A stretch of 64,000 nucleotides of DNA from PALSA-1296 sp038210275 (GCA_038210275.1 JBBQWV010000001.1:1-64000), one strand, 5' to 3'. Positions 25,396 through 34,523 are shown, counted from the stretch's first letter. The notes: generated by a model from the sequence alone, not told the origin. Made by a program: numbers and translations.

Positions 25396-27732
25396 ATGAA
25401 ACGTTACGTACTATTTATTTTACTTGCTGTAGTATTTACAGCCAGTGTTTCGACCGCACAATGGTCGGAAATCCCGAAATTGCCATCAGTTTTGAATTGG
25501 CCGATGACGGCTCAGGTAAATGGCACGATCTATGTCTTTGGCGGGGTAGATAATGCCACAGCCTCTAATAGTATTTACACCTATACTGCAGGTGATGTAG
25601 CATGGAAAAAGCTTTCAACTTCACTGCCGAAAGCAAAATTTGGCGGATATGCAGGTGTTGCTAATGGTAAAGTTTATATTGTTGGCGGCATGGTTGTCAG
25701 CAGCAACAGTTATATTACCGACAATGCAACGTACGAATTTGATCCGGTTGCAAATACAATTGCTGCAAAAAAATCAATTCCTGTGAAGGTCGGTTTTTTT
25801 GCCGGCGCTGCAGTAGGCGGCAAAATATATGCGATCAATGGATCTACTTCAGCTTTTGCAGGGTCTGATGTAAATCTTGCTCAGATTTATGATCCTACTG
25901 CGGATACTTGGTCAACAGCTAGTACAACTCCTGATTTCAGCAATCGCCTTGCAGCGACTGCAGTTCTCAATGGGAATATTTATGTAATGGGCGGATTAAA
26001 GAATGATGCTGCCGCATATTCCAACGAAGTGTGGAAAGGCACACCAGCAGCAGGTGACATCACTTGGACACAAGTGGCTTCATTGCCAGCAGCTTTGATG
26101 CAAGTATCGGGCGGTACTGCTGCCGGCAAACTTGTTCTTACTGGGGGTACGAATGCTCAACCTCCTGTGGGCTATTGCAATACCTACATTTATGATCCGG
26201 TTGCTGACGCATGGACTACATCTTATGCTTTTCCAGTGGCTACTTTTAATGGCGGACAGCTTTTCGGAACAGGAAATGATCTTTATTTTGCCGGCGGATA
26301 TTTAAATCAGAGAGCATTTAAATTTACTGTTTCATCCGCTAAACTTCCTTATGCTGTTGTACCCACGAGTCCTGCTTTTATAAACTTGAGTGCAAATCAG
26401 AATCGTACAATCAGCTTTAGCGCTCAAAATCTTGGCGTTGCACCGCTAACCTTAACGGCAACTGTTCCGGATAATGCAAAGTCCTGGTTAACTGCTGTAT
26501 CTGATCTGAATATTGCACCGCTTGGCTCAGATCAATACGCATTGACCTTTACTTCAGGTACAATGGCACCAGGTCTGTATAAAGCAACAGTAACTGTAAC
26601 GACAAATGATCCATCTCATACGAACATTTCGATTGATGTAAAACTCTATGTCCTTCCAAGTTCTATCACGACGCAGCCTACCGTTGTTGTGCTTGAAGAA
26701 GGCACTGGAGATTGGTGTGGTTATTGTCCTCAGGGTAAAGAAATCGCCCAATCGATTAAAGATCAATATGGAGATTCGTTTATCGCACTTGAATATCATG
26801 GTGGTTCATCCATTGAGCCAATGAAGGTAACAGCAGGACAGAACTTGATCAATGACCTCTCGATTCAGGCATATCCAAATGCAGCGATTCAGCGTTGGTT
26901 CTTTCCGAGTGAGGCATATCAAATGACAAACCGCGGTGTATGGCCAATATATGTACAAAATGTTCTTGATCAGGCTCCTGATGCTCCTGTTTCGATCAAT
27001 ATAGGTACCTATACTTTTGATCCAAAGACCAGAAAAGTACATGCAGTTGTTAATCTGGAGAGATCGCTTGCAATGACTGATGATGCAAGTTCAACGATCA
27101 GATTGACCACTATAGTTACAGAAGACGGATTAGCTGGTCAGCAGGAAGATTATCGCCTTCCTTCACCATATTGGACTGACTATGTCTGGGATGATATAGT
27201 TCGTCAGGTCTATCCGAATGAATTCGGTACTAAAGTAACATTTCCAGCTCCGACCTTGGTGGACGGCAATACCGTCGTACCGGGGGATAAAGCAACTGTG
27301 ACCGTTGATCTTACTGTACCGACTACTATCAAAGTTGATTCTTTAAAAAATTGCAAGATCACATTTATTGCAAGTCTCCTTCAGGGTACATCCACACTTG
27401 GCAGTATTCTTCAGGCTCAGCAAAGAGAGCTTATAAGCGCTCCGAGTGCTGTTGATGCAGGTACTGTGACGAATTTCAACCTTGCTCAGAATTATCCGAA
27501 CCCCGTTTCCACCGAAACGAAGATCGGTTATACGCTTGCTGAACGCGCTACGGTTACTCTTATTGTACATGACGTTCTTGGACGCGAAGTTGGACGCCTT
27601 GTTAATTCAACCCAGAATGCCGGTTCTTACAGCGTGAACTTCGATGCTTCGAAGCTTTCAACAGGTATGTATGTCTATTCGCTTAATGCCGGTGGAAAGA
27701 CCATCGAGAAGACAATGACTGTAACGAAGTAA
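25396..27732 (+). CDS. Kelch propeller plus thioredoxin-like cargo with T9SS domain
   Basis: A 778-residue secreted fusion. Signal peptide (MKRYVLFILLAVVFTASVSTAQ), then six Kelch motifs (IYVFGGVDN, VYIVGGMVV, IYAINGSTS, IYVMGGLKN, LVLTGGTNA, LYFAGGYLN; about residues 30-310). An Ig/ASH-like segment (SFSAQNLGVAPLTL, about 325-425) follows. Next is a thioredoxin-like domain of the Omp28 type with the redox pair C441-GY-C444 in GTGDWCGYCPQG, and finally the T9SS sorting domain (QNYPNPVSTETKIGY, VLGREVGRL, SKLSTGMYVYSL). The order suggests substrate binding by the propeller and a disulfide-linked or redox role for the second domain; that is inference. It is a single gene with its own promoter and terminator. 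Confidence 0.88.
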   Translation: MKRYVLFILLAVVFTASVSTAQWSEIPKLPSVLNWPMTAQVNGTIYVFGGVDNATASNSIYTYTAGDVAWKKLSTSLPKAKFGGYAGVANGKVYIVGGMVVSSNSYITDNATYEFDPVANTIAAKKSIPVKVGFFAGAAVGGKIYAINGSTSAFAGSDVNLAQIYDPTADTWSTASTTPDFSNRLAATAVLNGNIYVMGGLKNDAAAYSNEVWKGTPAAGDITWTQVASLPAALMQVSGGTAAGKLVLTGGTNAQPPVGYCNTYIYDPVADAWTTSYAFPVATFNGGQLFGTGNDLYFAGGYLNQRAFKFTVSSAKLPYAVVPTSPAFINLSANQNRTISFSAQNLGVAPLTLTATVPDNAKSWLTAVSDLNIAPLGSDQYALTFTSGTMAPGLYKATVTVTTNDPSHTNISIDVKLYVLPSSITTQPTVVVLEEGTGDWCGYCPQGKEIAQSIKDQYGDSFIALEYHGGSSIEPMKVTAGQNLINDLSIQAYPNAAIQRWFFPSEAYQMTNRGVWPIYVQNVLDQAPDAPVSINIGTYTFDPKTRKVHAVVNLERSLAMTDDASSTIRLTTIVTEDGLAGQQEDYRLPSPYWTDYVWDDIVRQVYPNEFGTKVTFPAPTLVDGNTVVPGDKATVTVDLTVPTTIKVDSLKNCKITFIASLLQGTSTLGSILQAQQRELISAPSAVDAGTVTNFNLAQNYPNPVSTETKIGYTLAERATVTLIVHDVLGREVGRLVNSTQNAGSYSVNFDASKLSTGMYVYSLNAGGKTIEKTMTVTK

Positions 27733-27753
27733 TTCGTTGAGTTTCCAAAATCT

Positions 27754-27786
27754 AAAAAGGCGCGGCATTTGCTGCGCCTTTTTTAT
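27754..27786 (+). terminator. Terminator of the Kelch-type cargo gene
   Basis: AAAAAGGCGC and GCGCCTTTTT frame the loop region GGCATTTGCT, which adds a few more pairs. A T run follows. Confidence 0.88.
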
Positions 27787-27806
27787 TTCTTTCTAAATTA
27801 AAAAAC

Positions 27807-27823
27807 TTATCAACTTATCCACT
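27807..27823. promoter_or_regulatory. Two overlapping DnaA-box-like 9-mers
   Basis: TTATCAACT (27807-27815) and TTATCCACT (27815-27823) differ from the consensus TTATCCACA at two and one positions. They lie 78 bases before dnaB. Control of dnaB by DnaA is a guess from position. Confidence 0.35.
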
Positions 27824-27900
27824 TGGAAAAGTTGTTGATGGCTCGTGCATTGTTTTTACTATGATTTGTTGTTTTCCTGTCATTCAATAAAGATATTTTT

Positions 27901-29409
27901 GTGAGCGTAATTCCCATTCAAGCCAAAGAAGCAGCCGGTTCGAGGACGAGCAGAAATTATCTGCGCTCGTTCAGCGAACTCTATGATCGTGTTGCCGGAA
28001 CAGGGCTTGTTCCACCGCAGGCATTAGAGATCGAGCAATCTATCCTCGGCGCGATGATGATTGATAAGACGGCGGCGAACCGCGTCATGGAAGTGCTCGG
28101 CGAGCGAACGCTTGAAGATAGCCCCTTCTATCGCGAGGCTCATACGGCGATCTACCGTGCCATTCTTGCGCTGGATACAAAGAGCGAGCCAATAGATTTA
28201 TTGAGCGTCACCAGTCGCTTGAGGTTGGATGGCGCTCTTGAAGATGCCGGAGGTCCGTCATATCTTGTAGAACTTACCTCAAAAGTTGTAACGACGGCAA
28301 ATGTCGAAGCTCATGCGCGGCTGATCTTAGAAAAATATCTTGCCCGCGAACTCATCCGCACCTGCGAAGAAATAAAACTTCGTGCGTTCTTAGGAGAGGA
28401 TGATACATTCGAACTTTTAGATCATGCCGAATCAAATCTTTTCCGTCTCTCGGAAACGCGTCACCGTAAAAGTTTTTCCAGGATGGATAAACTTGCGCAT
28501 GATACCATTGATTATCTTGAGCGCATCCATAATAATAATTCCGGTGTAACGGGTGTGCCATCTGGGCTTGATGATCTTGATGAACTAACGAGCGGTTGGC
28601 AAAAAACAGATCTTATTATTTTAGCCGCTCGTCCATCGCAAGGCAAAACGGCGTTGGCACTTTCACTTGCTCGTAATGCCGCACTCAATCCGGTGAAAGA
28701 ACTTCGTGTGCCGGTTGCAGTTTTCTCACTTGAAATGGGAGCGCAACAACTTGTGCTCAGATTGCTATGCAGCGAAGCGCAAGTGAATATGCAAGATGCG
28801 CGAAAAGGAAAACTTTCGGCAGAAGATTGGCGCAAAGTTTCGCATTCTATCGGCAAACTTCATGAAGCGCCGATCTTTATTGATGATACGGCTGCGATCA
28901 CTCCGCTCGAACTTCGCGCAAAATGTCGTCGTTTAAAAGCGACGGAAAACATCGGCTTAGTTATTGTTGATTATTTGCAGTTGATGGAAGTCTCGCGTCA
29001 CATGGATTCGCGTGAGCGAGAAATTTCGACGATCTCGCGTTCACTCAAAGCGCTTTCAAAAGAATTAAATATTCCTGTCATAGCACTCAGTCAGTTGAAT
29101 AGAAGTCTTGAAGCGCGTGCCGATAAACGTCCGATGCTTTCCGATCTTCGCGAATCAGGAGCTATCGAGCAGGATGCTGATCTTGTGCTCTTTATCTATC
29201 GCCCGGAAACGTATGGCATTGAGCAATACGAAGACGGCAAACCGACACAAGGCACAGCCGAGATCATCATCGGCAAGCAGCGTAACGGACCCGTCGGCTC
29301 GACACGCGTTGCCTTCCGTGGCAACGTCGGAAGATTTGATAATTTATTGTATGTGCCAGAATTCGATGAACCAACGGTAATACCGAAATCGAATTCAGTA
29401 GCGTTTTAA
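27901..29409 (+). CDS. dnaB: Replicative DNA helicase DnaB
   Basis: DnaB is the hexameric 5'-3' helicase that unwinds DNA ahead of the replisome. The 502-residue protein has the N-terminal primase-binding domain (IEQSILGAMMID, about residues 43-150) and the RecA-like C-terminal ATPase. Walker A is ARPSQGKT at 243-250; the SLEM motif FSLEMGAQQL and Walker B VIVDYLQLM follow, then SQLNRSLEARADKRP and the arginine finger region IIGKQRNGPVG. No intein is present. The start is GTG at 27901; about 30 extra residues precede the usual family start. It is separated from dnaA by 3.5 kb of unrelated genes. Confidence 0.97.
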   Translation: MSVIPIQAKEAAGSRTSRNYLRSFSELYDRVAGTGLVPPQALEIEQSILGAMMIDKTAANRVMEVLGERTLEDSPFYREAHTAIYRAILALDTKSEPIDLLSVTSRLRLDGALEDAGGPSYLVELTSKVVTTANVEAHARLILEKYLARELIRTCEEIKLRAFLGEDDTFELLDHAESNLFRLSETRHRKSFSRMDKLAHDTIDYLERIHNNNSGVTGVPSGLDDLDELTSGWQKTDLIILAARPSQGKTALALSLARNAALNPVKELRVPVAVFSLEMGAQQLVLRLLCSEAQVNMQDARKGKLSAEDWRKVSHSIGKLHEAPIFIDDTAAITPLELRAKCRRLKATENIGLVIVDYLQLMEVSRHMDSREREISTISRSLKALSKELNIPVIALSQLNRSLEARADKRPMLSDLRESGAIEQDADLVLFIYRPETYGIEQYEDGKPTQGTAEIIIGKQRNGPVGSTRVAFRGNVGRFDNLLYVPEFDEPTVIPKSNSVAF

Positions 29410-29423
29410 GAAAATATGAAATG

Positions 29424-29479
29424 GGAAATATGAACTATGAACTTTATGTTTAACCTTCCGATTTCATAGCTCATATTTC
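29424..29479. repeat. Hairpin repeat after dnaB
   Basis: GAAATATGAACTATGAA on the left pairs with TTCATAGCTCATATTTC (29463-29479) with one mismatch. The left arm is an exact copy of 21073-21090. There is no T run, so it is more likely an interspersed palindromic repeat than a terminator. Confidence 0.6.
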
Positions 29480-29490
29480 ATATTTCCAAC

Positions 29491-29892
29491 GTGAATACTA
29501 TCATCACCCCACCCGAACTCGTCGCGCCCATCGGCTATAGCCATGCTATTGCTACATCCGGAGGCAAGACAGTTTATCTTGCAGGGCAGGTATCATTCGA
29601 TGCTGCCGGAAAAATTATTCATAAAGGCGATCTGGTTAAGCAATTCGAACAGGTTTTGCATAATCTCAAATTGGCAATGAACGCATCGGGCGGTGAGATG
29701 ACCGATATTGTAAAGCTCAATCTTTTTGTTCGCGATAAAAATGATTACGCGGCAAAGATGAAAGAGATCGGAAGAATTTATGCAACATACTTTGGCAAAC
29801 ACTTTCCGGCAATGACGCTTGTTGAAGTATCGTCCCTTTTCGAAGATGATGCATTGTTGGAAATCGAAGGGGTAGCAGTAATACACTCCTGA
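29491..29892 (+). CDS. RidA/YjgF-family protein lacking the key arginine
   Basis: A 133-residue member of the RidA (YjgF/YER057c/UK114) family, trimeric cytoplasmic proteins; the best studied hydrolyse reactive imines and enamines made by PLP enzymes. YLAGQVSFDAAG, FEQVLHNLKLAM, VKLNLFV and LLEIEGVAV fit the fold. The catalytic arginine of true RidA (PAR-x2-VEV) is replaced by methionine: the segment reads FPAMTLVEV, M108. So imine deaminase activity by the known mechanism is unlikely, and the protein may belong to another Rid subgroup. The start is GTG at 29491. Its stop overlaps the start of the acyl-CoA dehydrogenase gene by one base (TGATG), so the two are coupled. Confidence 0.86.
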   Translation: MNTIITPPELVAPIGYSHAIATSGGKTVYLAGQVSFDAAGKIIHKGDLVKQFEQVLHNLKLAMNASGGEMTDIVKLNLFVRDKNDYAAKMKEIGRIYATYFGKHFPAMTLVEVSSLFEDDALLEIEGVAVIHS

Positions 29893-31049
29893 TGGATTTT
29901 ACACTTACTAAAGAGCAGCTTCACTGGCAATCTGTTGCGCGGACATTCGCGCAGGATGTTGTTGCGCCTCAAGCACGGAAGATGGATGAAGACGGCATGA
30001 TGCCGAATTCTATCATCTCTGAAATGGCATCGCTCGGGCTTTTAGGAGGCTCAATAGCAAAAGAATTTGGCGGAAGCGGAATGGATAGTCTTTCGCTTGC
30101 ACTTATTTACATAGAACTCGGCAGAGCGTGCTCAAGCGTGCGCGGATTTATGACGGTTCATACATCCCTCGTAATGCAGTGCATTGAACAGAACGGATCA
30201 GCGGAACAGAAGAAAGAATTTTTACCACAGCTTGCATCGGCAAAAAAGATCGGCTGTTACTGCCTTACTGAACCCGAAGCAGGAAGTGATGCCGGAAGTA
30301 TTCGAACGACTGCGCAAAAAACAGACGGCGGTTACATCTTAAACGGCGAAAAGATTTGGATAACCAATGCCAATCTTGCCGATCTTGCAATCGTCTTTGC
30401 GAAACTTCCATCATCCGAAGGAGCAAAACCTTCAGCCGGCATTACCGCTTTTCTTGTTGATACAAATTCGAAAGGATTTATCCGTAAGAGAATGCCGGGT
30501 AAAGAACTTGGTCATCGTGCAAGCGATCATGCGCATATCACCTTCGAGAATTGTTTTGTGCCAAGTGACAGAGTTTTGGGAGGAGAGAATAACGGATTCA
30601 AAGTTGCAATGTCGGCGCTCGATCATGGGCGCTTAGGTGTTGCCGCCGGTGCGCTCGGAGTTCATCAGGCATGTCTTGATGCTTGTGTAGATTTTGTTCG
30701 CACACGCAAACAATTCGGCTCGCGCCTCGGAGATTTCGAAATGGTGCAAGCCGTTATTGCCGAGATGAAAACGTCTTTGGAAGCATCTCGCTACCTCGTC
30801 TATAATGCTGCCTGGAAAAAAGATCAAGGAATAGGCAGCACGCTTGAAACTTCGATGGCAAAACTTCATGCAACCGAAGCGGCAGTTAAAGCCGCGAATG
30901 AAGCCGTGCTTCTTCACGGCGGCAGAGGATACTCGAACGAATATCCTGTTGAACGCTACTTGCGCGACATTAAAGGCTTGCAGATCTACGAAGGCACGTC
31001 TCATATTCAGAAAATTGTGATCGCGAGACAGGTAATAGGAAAAGAATAA
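29892..31049 (+). CDS. Acyl-CoA dehydrogenase
   Basis: A 385-residue FAD enzyme that introduces the alpha-beta double bond in acyl-CoA and passes electrons to electron-transfer flavoprotein. It shows the FAD/acyl-CoA segments CYCLTEPEAGSDAGS and ILNGEKIWITNA, the C-terminal helical domain with RTRKQFG and the motif YLRDIKGLQIYEGTS. The glutamate of YEGTS is the catalytic base in short-chain enzymes. Substrate is probably a short or branched acyl-CoA. Coupling to a RidA-like gene points to amino acid or branched-acid breakdown, which is inference. etfAB is not in the window. Confidence 0.94.
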   Translation: MDFTLTKEQLHWQSVARTFAQDVVAPQARKMDEDGMMPNSIISEMASLGLLGGSIAKEFGGSGMDSLSLALIYIELGRACSSVRGFMTVHTSLVMQCIEQNGSAEQKKEFLPQLASAKKIGCYCLTEPEAGSDAGSIRTTAQKTDGGYILNGEKIWITNANLADLAIVFAKLPSSEGAKPSAGITAFLVDTNSKGFIRKRMPGKELGHRASDHAHITFENCFVPSDRVLGGENNGFKVAMSALDHGRLGVAAGALGVHQACLDACVDFVRTRKQFGSRLGDFEMVQAVIAEMKTSLEASRYLVYNAAWKKDQGIGSTLETSMAKLHATEAAVKAANEAVLLHGGRGYSNEYPVERYLRDIKGLQIYEGTSHIQKIVIARQVIGKE

Positions 31050-31051
31050 TG

Positions 31052-31189
31052 TGTCATTGCGAGGAGGGCTTTAGCCCGACGAAGCAATCTCCTAATAGCT
31101 TGTGAGGCGGCTACCACGATTTAGGAGATTGCTTCGTCGTCGCGGAGTTTACACTGAGTGTAACGAATGTGCGACTCCTCGCAATGACA
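31052..31189. repeat. TGTCATTGCGAG palindromic repeat, copy A
   Basis: The termini TGTCATTGCGAGGAG and CTCCTCGCAATGACA are exact inverted repeats. Further in, GACGAAGCAATCTCCTAA is matched by TTAGGAGATTGCTTCGTC. With 138 bases it is the longest copy. It begins 2 bases after the stop of the acyl-CoA dehydrogenase gene, so it is transcribed and would fold into a long hairpin. Confidence 0.85.
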
Positions 31190-31215
31190 CAAAGTAAAGA
31201 ACTAACGACTAAACC

Positions 31216-31428
31216 ATGGCATTACTACGCAGACGTTACGCAAGTTTTGGCAGGGAGGATAAAACCTTCGGGATTCGCGCACTTATTAAGGGCGATTCTT
31301 GGGCTGTGCGTATTGCTGTTTTTGTCGTAATGGCAGCGATCTTCTTTTTGACTGTTCAGCTTACTCGCCATCACGTGAATCCCGAAGAGCAAAAGCAAGT
31401 GCAGCCATTACCTGAGGAGAAGGAATGA
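31216..31428 (+). CDS. Small single-pass membrane protein
   Basis: A 70-residue protein with a basic N-terminus (LLRRRYASFGREDKTFG), one transmembrane helix (AVRIAVFVVMAAIFFLTVQL, about residues 30-49) and a charged, Pro/Glu/Gln-rich tail. I recognise no family. It ends 4 bases before the start of anmK, so it is in the same transcript; a link to the cell envelope is possible from that context only. Confidence 0.7.
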   Translation: MALLRRRYASFGREDKTFGIRALIKGDSWAVRIAVFVVMAAIFFLTVQLTRHHVNPEEQKQVQPLPEEKE

Positions 31429-31432
31429 TCTG

Positions 31433-32602
31433 ATGGAGTCAGTACAAAAAAAATATTATATCGGCATCATGACAGGCACAAGCATGGATGCCATTGATGT
31501 CGTTATCGCTCGGTTTGACGAATTCCCTGAAGTTATCCTCGAATATTCAACTCCGCTTAATTCCGATCTTCGCACTATCTTAATGGATCTTGCTACGAAA
31601 GAAGAGATGAATATTGATCTCTTTGTACGTACGCATTTTGTCTTAGCACAGGAATATGCGAAAGCAGTTGCCGAAGCAATTGCAAAGGCAAAGTTACACA
31701 ATGAAGATATTCGTGCCATCGGTTTACATGGGCAGACGATCAGGCATTTACCAAAACCGGCAAAGATCACGGCATCTCTTCCTGCAACAGGCGCAACATT
31801 TCAACTTGGTTCAGGAGCAGCATTGGCAGCGCTTACAGGAATAGATGTTATCAGTGATTTCCGAAGTGCCGATGTTGCATTAGGTGGTGAAGGTGCTCCG
31901 CTTGTGCCGATGTTTGACTATCATTTCTTAAAAAACGATACACATAATCGTATCTGCCTGAATATCGGAGGCATTGCGAACCTGACCTTTATTCCCGCCG
32001 CTTGTTCCAAAGACGACGTCATGGCATTCGATACCGGTCCGGGAAATATGGTGATGGATGCATTGATGAGTGAGTTTTATGGTGAGGCTTATGATAAGAG
32101 TGGCTTGGTAGCGAGAAAAGGAAAAATAAATAAAGAGCTTCTTTCACAACTCTTGGAGAATCACTATCTTAAACAGCCACCGCCAAAATCTACCGGAAGA
32201 GAGCAATTTGGAGAAAGTTTTCTTGCAATATTTAAGGAGAAAGTATCAGATGGATCATTATCATCTGAAGATGCAGTCTCAACGGCGACAGAATTAACAG
32301 CAAGATCAATTGCACAAGCCTTCAACTTCTTACCCGCAGAAAAATTGAAAGAATTTCCGTCAGAACTCATCGTCAGCGGAGGCGGAGCAAAAAATATTTT
32401 CTTATGCGAACGACTTAAGTCATTGATGCCGGAAGTAGCTTTTCGAATTTCAGATGAACTCGGAATTCCATCTCAAGCAAAAGAAGCGCTTGCCTTTGCC
32501 TGGTTTGCAAAATCATTTCTTGATGATGAAATCATCCACCTTCCGAAGACTACCGGAGCATCCGGGCGAATAATTTTAGGATCATTAAGCAAAGGAAAAT
32601 AG
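31433..32602 (+). CDS. anmK: Anhydro-N-acetylmuramic acid kinase
   Basis: AnmK phosphorylates 1,6-anhydro-N-acetylmuramic acid released from peptidoglycan to N-acetylmuramic acid 6-phosphate, the first cytoplasmic step of cell-wall sugar recycling. The 389-residue protein has the ASKHA-kinase pattern of the family: IGIMTGTSMDAIDVV at the N-terminus, IGLHGQTIRH, SDFRSADVALGGEGAPLVP with the catalytic aspartate, LNIGGIANLTF, FDTGPGNMVMD and the C-terminal VSGGGAKNIFL. Length is normal. Partner recycling genes (murQ, amiD, nagZ) are not in the window. A purine-rich GAGGAGAAGGA precedes the start. Confidence 0.95.
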   Translation: MESVQKKYYIGIMTGTSMDAIDVVIARFDEFPEVILEYSTPLNSDLRTILMDLATKEEMNIDLFVRTHFVLAQEYAKAVAEAIAKAKLHNEDIRAIGLHGQTIRHLPKPAKITASLPATGATFQLGSGAALAALTGIDVISDFRSADVALGGEGAPLVPMFDYHFLKNDTHNRICLNIGGIANLTFIPAACSKDDVMAFDTGPGNMVMDALMSEFYGEAYDKSGLVARKGKINKELLSQLLENHYLKQPPPKSTGREQFGESFLAIFKEKVSDGSLSSEDAVSTATELTARSIAQAFNFLPAEKLKEFPSELIVSGGGAKNIFLCERLKSLMPEVAFRISDELGIPSQAKEALAFAWFAKSFLDDEIIHLPKTTGASGRIILGSLSKGK

Positions 32603-32927
32603 AATAAAAATTTCGTTTTTTGACGAGAGTAAAAAAAATGTTCGTATTATAGTATATACGAAATGATTTGCCACTGTGTTTGTTGTATGTGGATAACTTT
32701 TGTAATCCACTTCTGTTAAGGCTTTGAGGTGTGAATTACTTTTGCGATTGATGTGTAAATGATGTGGGCGAGGAGATCATTTCCAAAGTTTCTCTGACAG
32801 GAGCAATTTTTTTTGCTTCAAATTCAGCATTAAAATACAATAGTAATAATATATTTTCTGTTCCGGGATTTGTGTCTCGGGGCGTGAAACTCTTACTCAT
32901 CATTTTTCTTTTACACCAAGAAGAAGC
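32603..32927. other. Candidate replication origin upstream of dnaA
   Basis: This 325-base region has no gene. It is AT-rich with long A and T runs. It contains one perfect DnaA box (32688-32696, reverse) and a degenerate one, TAATCCACT, at 32703-32711 in the opposite orientation. Position next to dnaA and composition are typical of oriC, but the small number of boxes and the absence of a GC-skew calculation leave this open; the boxes may serve only dnaA autoregulation. Confidence 0.45.
32688..32696 (-). promoter_or_regulatory. Perfect DnaA box
   Basis: TGTGGATAA is the exact reverse complement of the consensus TTATCCACA. It lies 240 bases upstream of the dnaA start. Confidence 0.7.
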
Positions 32928-34523
32928 GTGCTAATTGAAACAGAAATTCCCCAACGTGCTGCTACAGCAGCCAAATCGAAAGAAAAGAAAACTGAAATGT
33001 CTTTAGCGTCAGGCGGACAGATTCCTGAACGAGTAGATGCTCCTGCGGACGACCTGCGTTCCGCTGCGATAGCGATATGGACGCTCAGCCTCGAGAAGAT
33101 CAAGGGGCAGATATCGCCACAGAGTTTCACGACGTGGTTCGAGCCACTTGTCGCAAAAACACTTCAAGGTCAAACACTGACTCTTGTTGCTCCCAGCGGA
33201 TTTATTTCCGAATGGATTCAGCAGCATTACCAGTCAATGATCGAAGCCGTGTTGGTTGATTCCTTGGGTTCTCAGGCAGGGTTCACATTCGAACATGCAG
33301 CAGAAGTCGAAGGTGTCGAGACACTTCTTGAACCGGCAGCATATATTCCTCAGGCTCCTGCTCCGCAAGTTGCACCAGTGCCTGTTACTCCTGCGCCAAA
33401 GCCGGTGGAGAACCGGATGAATATTTCTGCAGCGCAGATGAGGGATAATCGCTCAGGATCACGAGTTGGAACACCTGTTCAAAAACCGCCCGTCGATTCG
33501 AATATTAATCCCGGATATGAGTTCGATACCTTCATCCGAGGAGAGGCAAATAAACTTGCATTCGCTGCTTCAATGGCAGTGGCAAATAATCCCGGTGGTA
33601 CGCGCTATAATCCGCTCGTCATTTACGGAAATGTCGGTTTAGGCAAGACGCATCTTATTCAAGCGATCGGTAATTATTCGCTGGAGAAATTTCCGGAGTT
33701 GCGCGTGCTTTATACATCAAGCGAACGCTTCACCAAAGAATTTGTCGATGCTGTGCAATCCGACCGCATCAATGATTTTAATAATCTCTATCGCTCGATC
33801 GATATGCTCATTATCGACGACGTGCAATTTTTCGCAGGCAAAGAACGGACGCAAGATTCCTTCTTCCATACTTTCAACGAACTTCGCGAGAACGGCAAGC
33901 AGATCATCCTGACCTGCGACCGTCCGCCGAAAGAATTAAAAGATATTGATGACCGCCTGCTCAACCGCTTGCAATGGGGACTGACTGCCGATATCGGTGC
34001 ACCCGATCTGGAGATGCGCATTGCCATCTTGCGTCATAAAGCGATTCGCGACGGCTTTGATATTTCCGATGAAGTTCTGGAATTCATCGCTTCGAATGTG
34101 ACAACAAACATCCGCGAACTCGAAGGCTGCCTGATCTCCCTCGAAGCGACGATCTCGCTTGAAGGCAAGGAGCCAAGTGTTGAGCTTGCGCGTGAAGTGT
34201 TGCGCAAAGTTGCACGCCGTTCTGCTCCGGTATTATCGGTGGAGACGATCCAAAAATATACAGCGAAGTTTTTCAGTATCGAAGAGCAGCTTCTTCGTGA
34301 TAAAACGCGCAAGCAGGAGATCGTGCAGGCACGACAGGTTGCGATGTATCTCTGTAAAGAACTGACTGCCAGCACACTGAATACCATCGGTTTGCATTTC
34401 GGCGGCAGAGATCACTCAACGGTTATCCATGCACAACAGACGGTCGTTGATGATATGCGCCACGACCCGGCATTCGCCCACAGAGTTAATGAATTAAAAA
34501 GACAATTAGAATTGATGCAATAA
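32928..34523 (+). CDS. dnaA: Chromosomal replication initiator DnaA
   Basis: DnaA binds DnaA boxes, opens oriC and loads DnaB. The 531-residue protein has domain I (AIWTLSLEKIKGQISPQSFTTWF, about residues 48-130), a long Pro/Gln-rich linker II (about 140-200), and the AAA+ domain with Walker A GNVGLGKT at 234-241 and Walker B LIIDDVQFF. The C-terminal DNA-binding helix-turn-helix ends in the DnaA signature GGRDHSTVIHA. The GTG at 32928 is used; an in-frame ATG at 32997 would remove 23 charged residues that are not part of domain I. The Box VII segment reads NRLQWGL where SRF-x-x-GL is usual, keeping the arginine. dnaN does not follow; a terminator and a secreted protein gene do. Confidence 0.96.
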   Translation: MLIETEIPQRAATAAKSKEKKTEMSLASGGQIPERVDAPADDLRSAAIAIWTLSLEKIKGQISPQSFTTWFEPLVAKTLQGQTLTLVAPSGFISEWIQQHYQSMIEAVLVDSLGSQAGFTFEHAAEVEGVETLLEPAAYIPQAPAPQVAPVPVTPAPKPVENRMNISAAQMRDNRSGSRVGTPVQKPPVDSNINPGYEFDTFIRGEANKLAFAASMAVANNPGGTRYNPLVIYGNVGLGKTHLIQAIGNYSLEKFPELRVLYTSSERFTKEFVDAVQSDRINDFNNLYRSIDMLIIDDVQFFAGKERTQDSFFHTFNELRENGKQIILTCDRPPKELKDIDDRLLNRLQWGLTADIGAPDLEMRIAILRHKAIRDGFDISDEVLEFIASNVTTNIRELEGCLISLEATISLEGKEPSVELAREVLRKVARRSAPVLSVETIQKYTAKFFSIEEQLLRDKTRKQEIVQARQVAMYLCKELTASTLNTIGLHFGGRDHSTVIHAQQTVVDDMRHDPAFAHRVNELKRQLELMQ

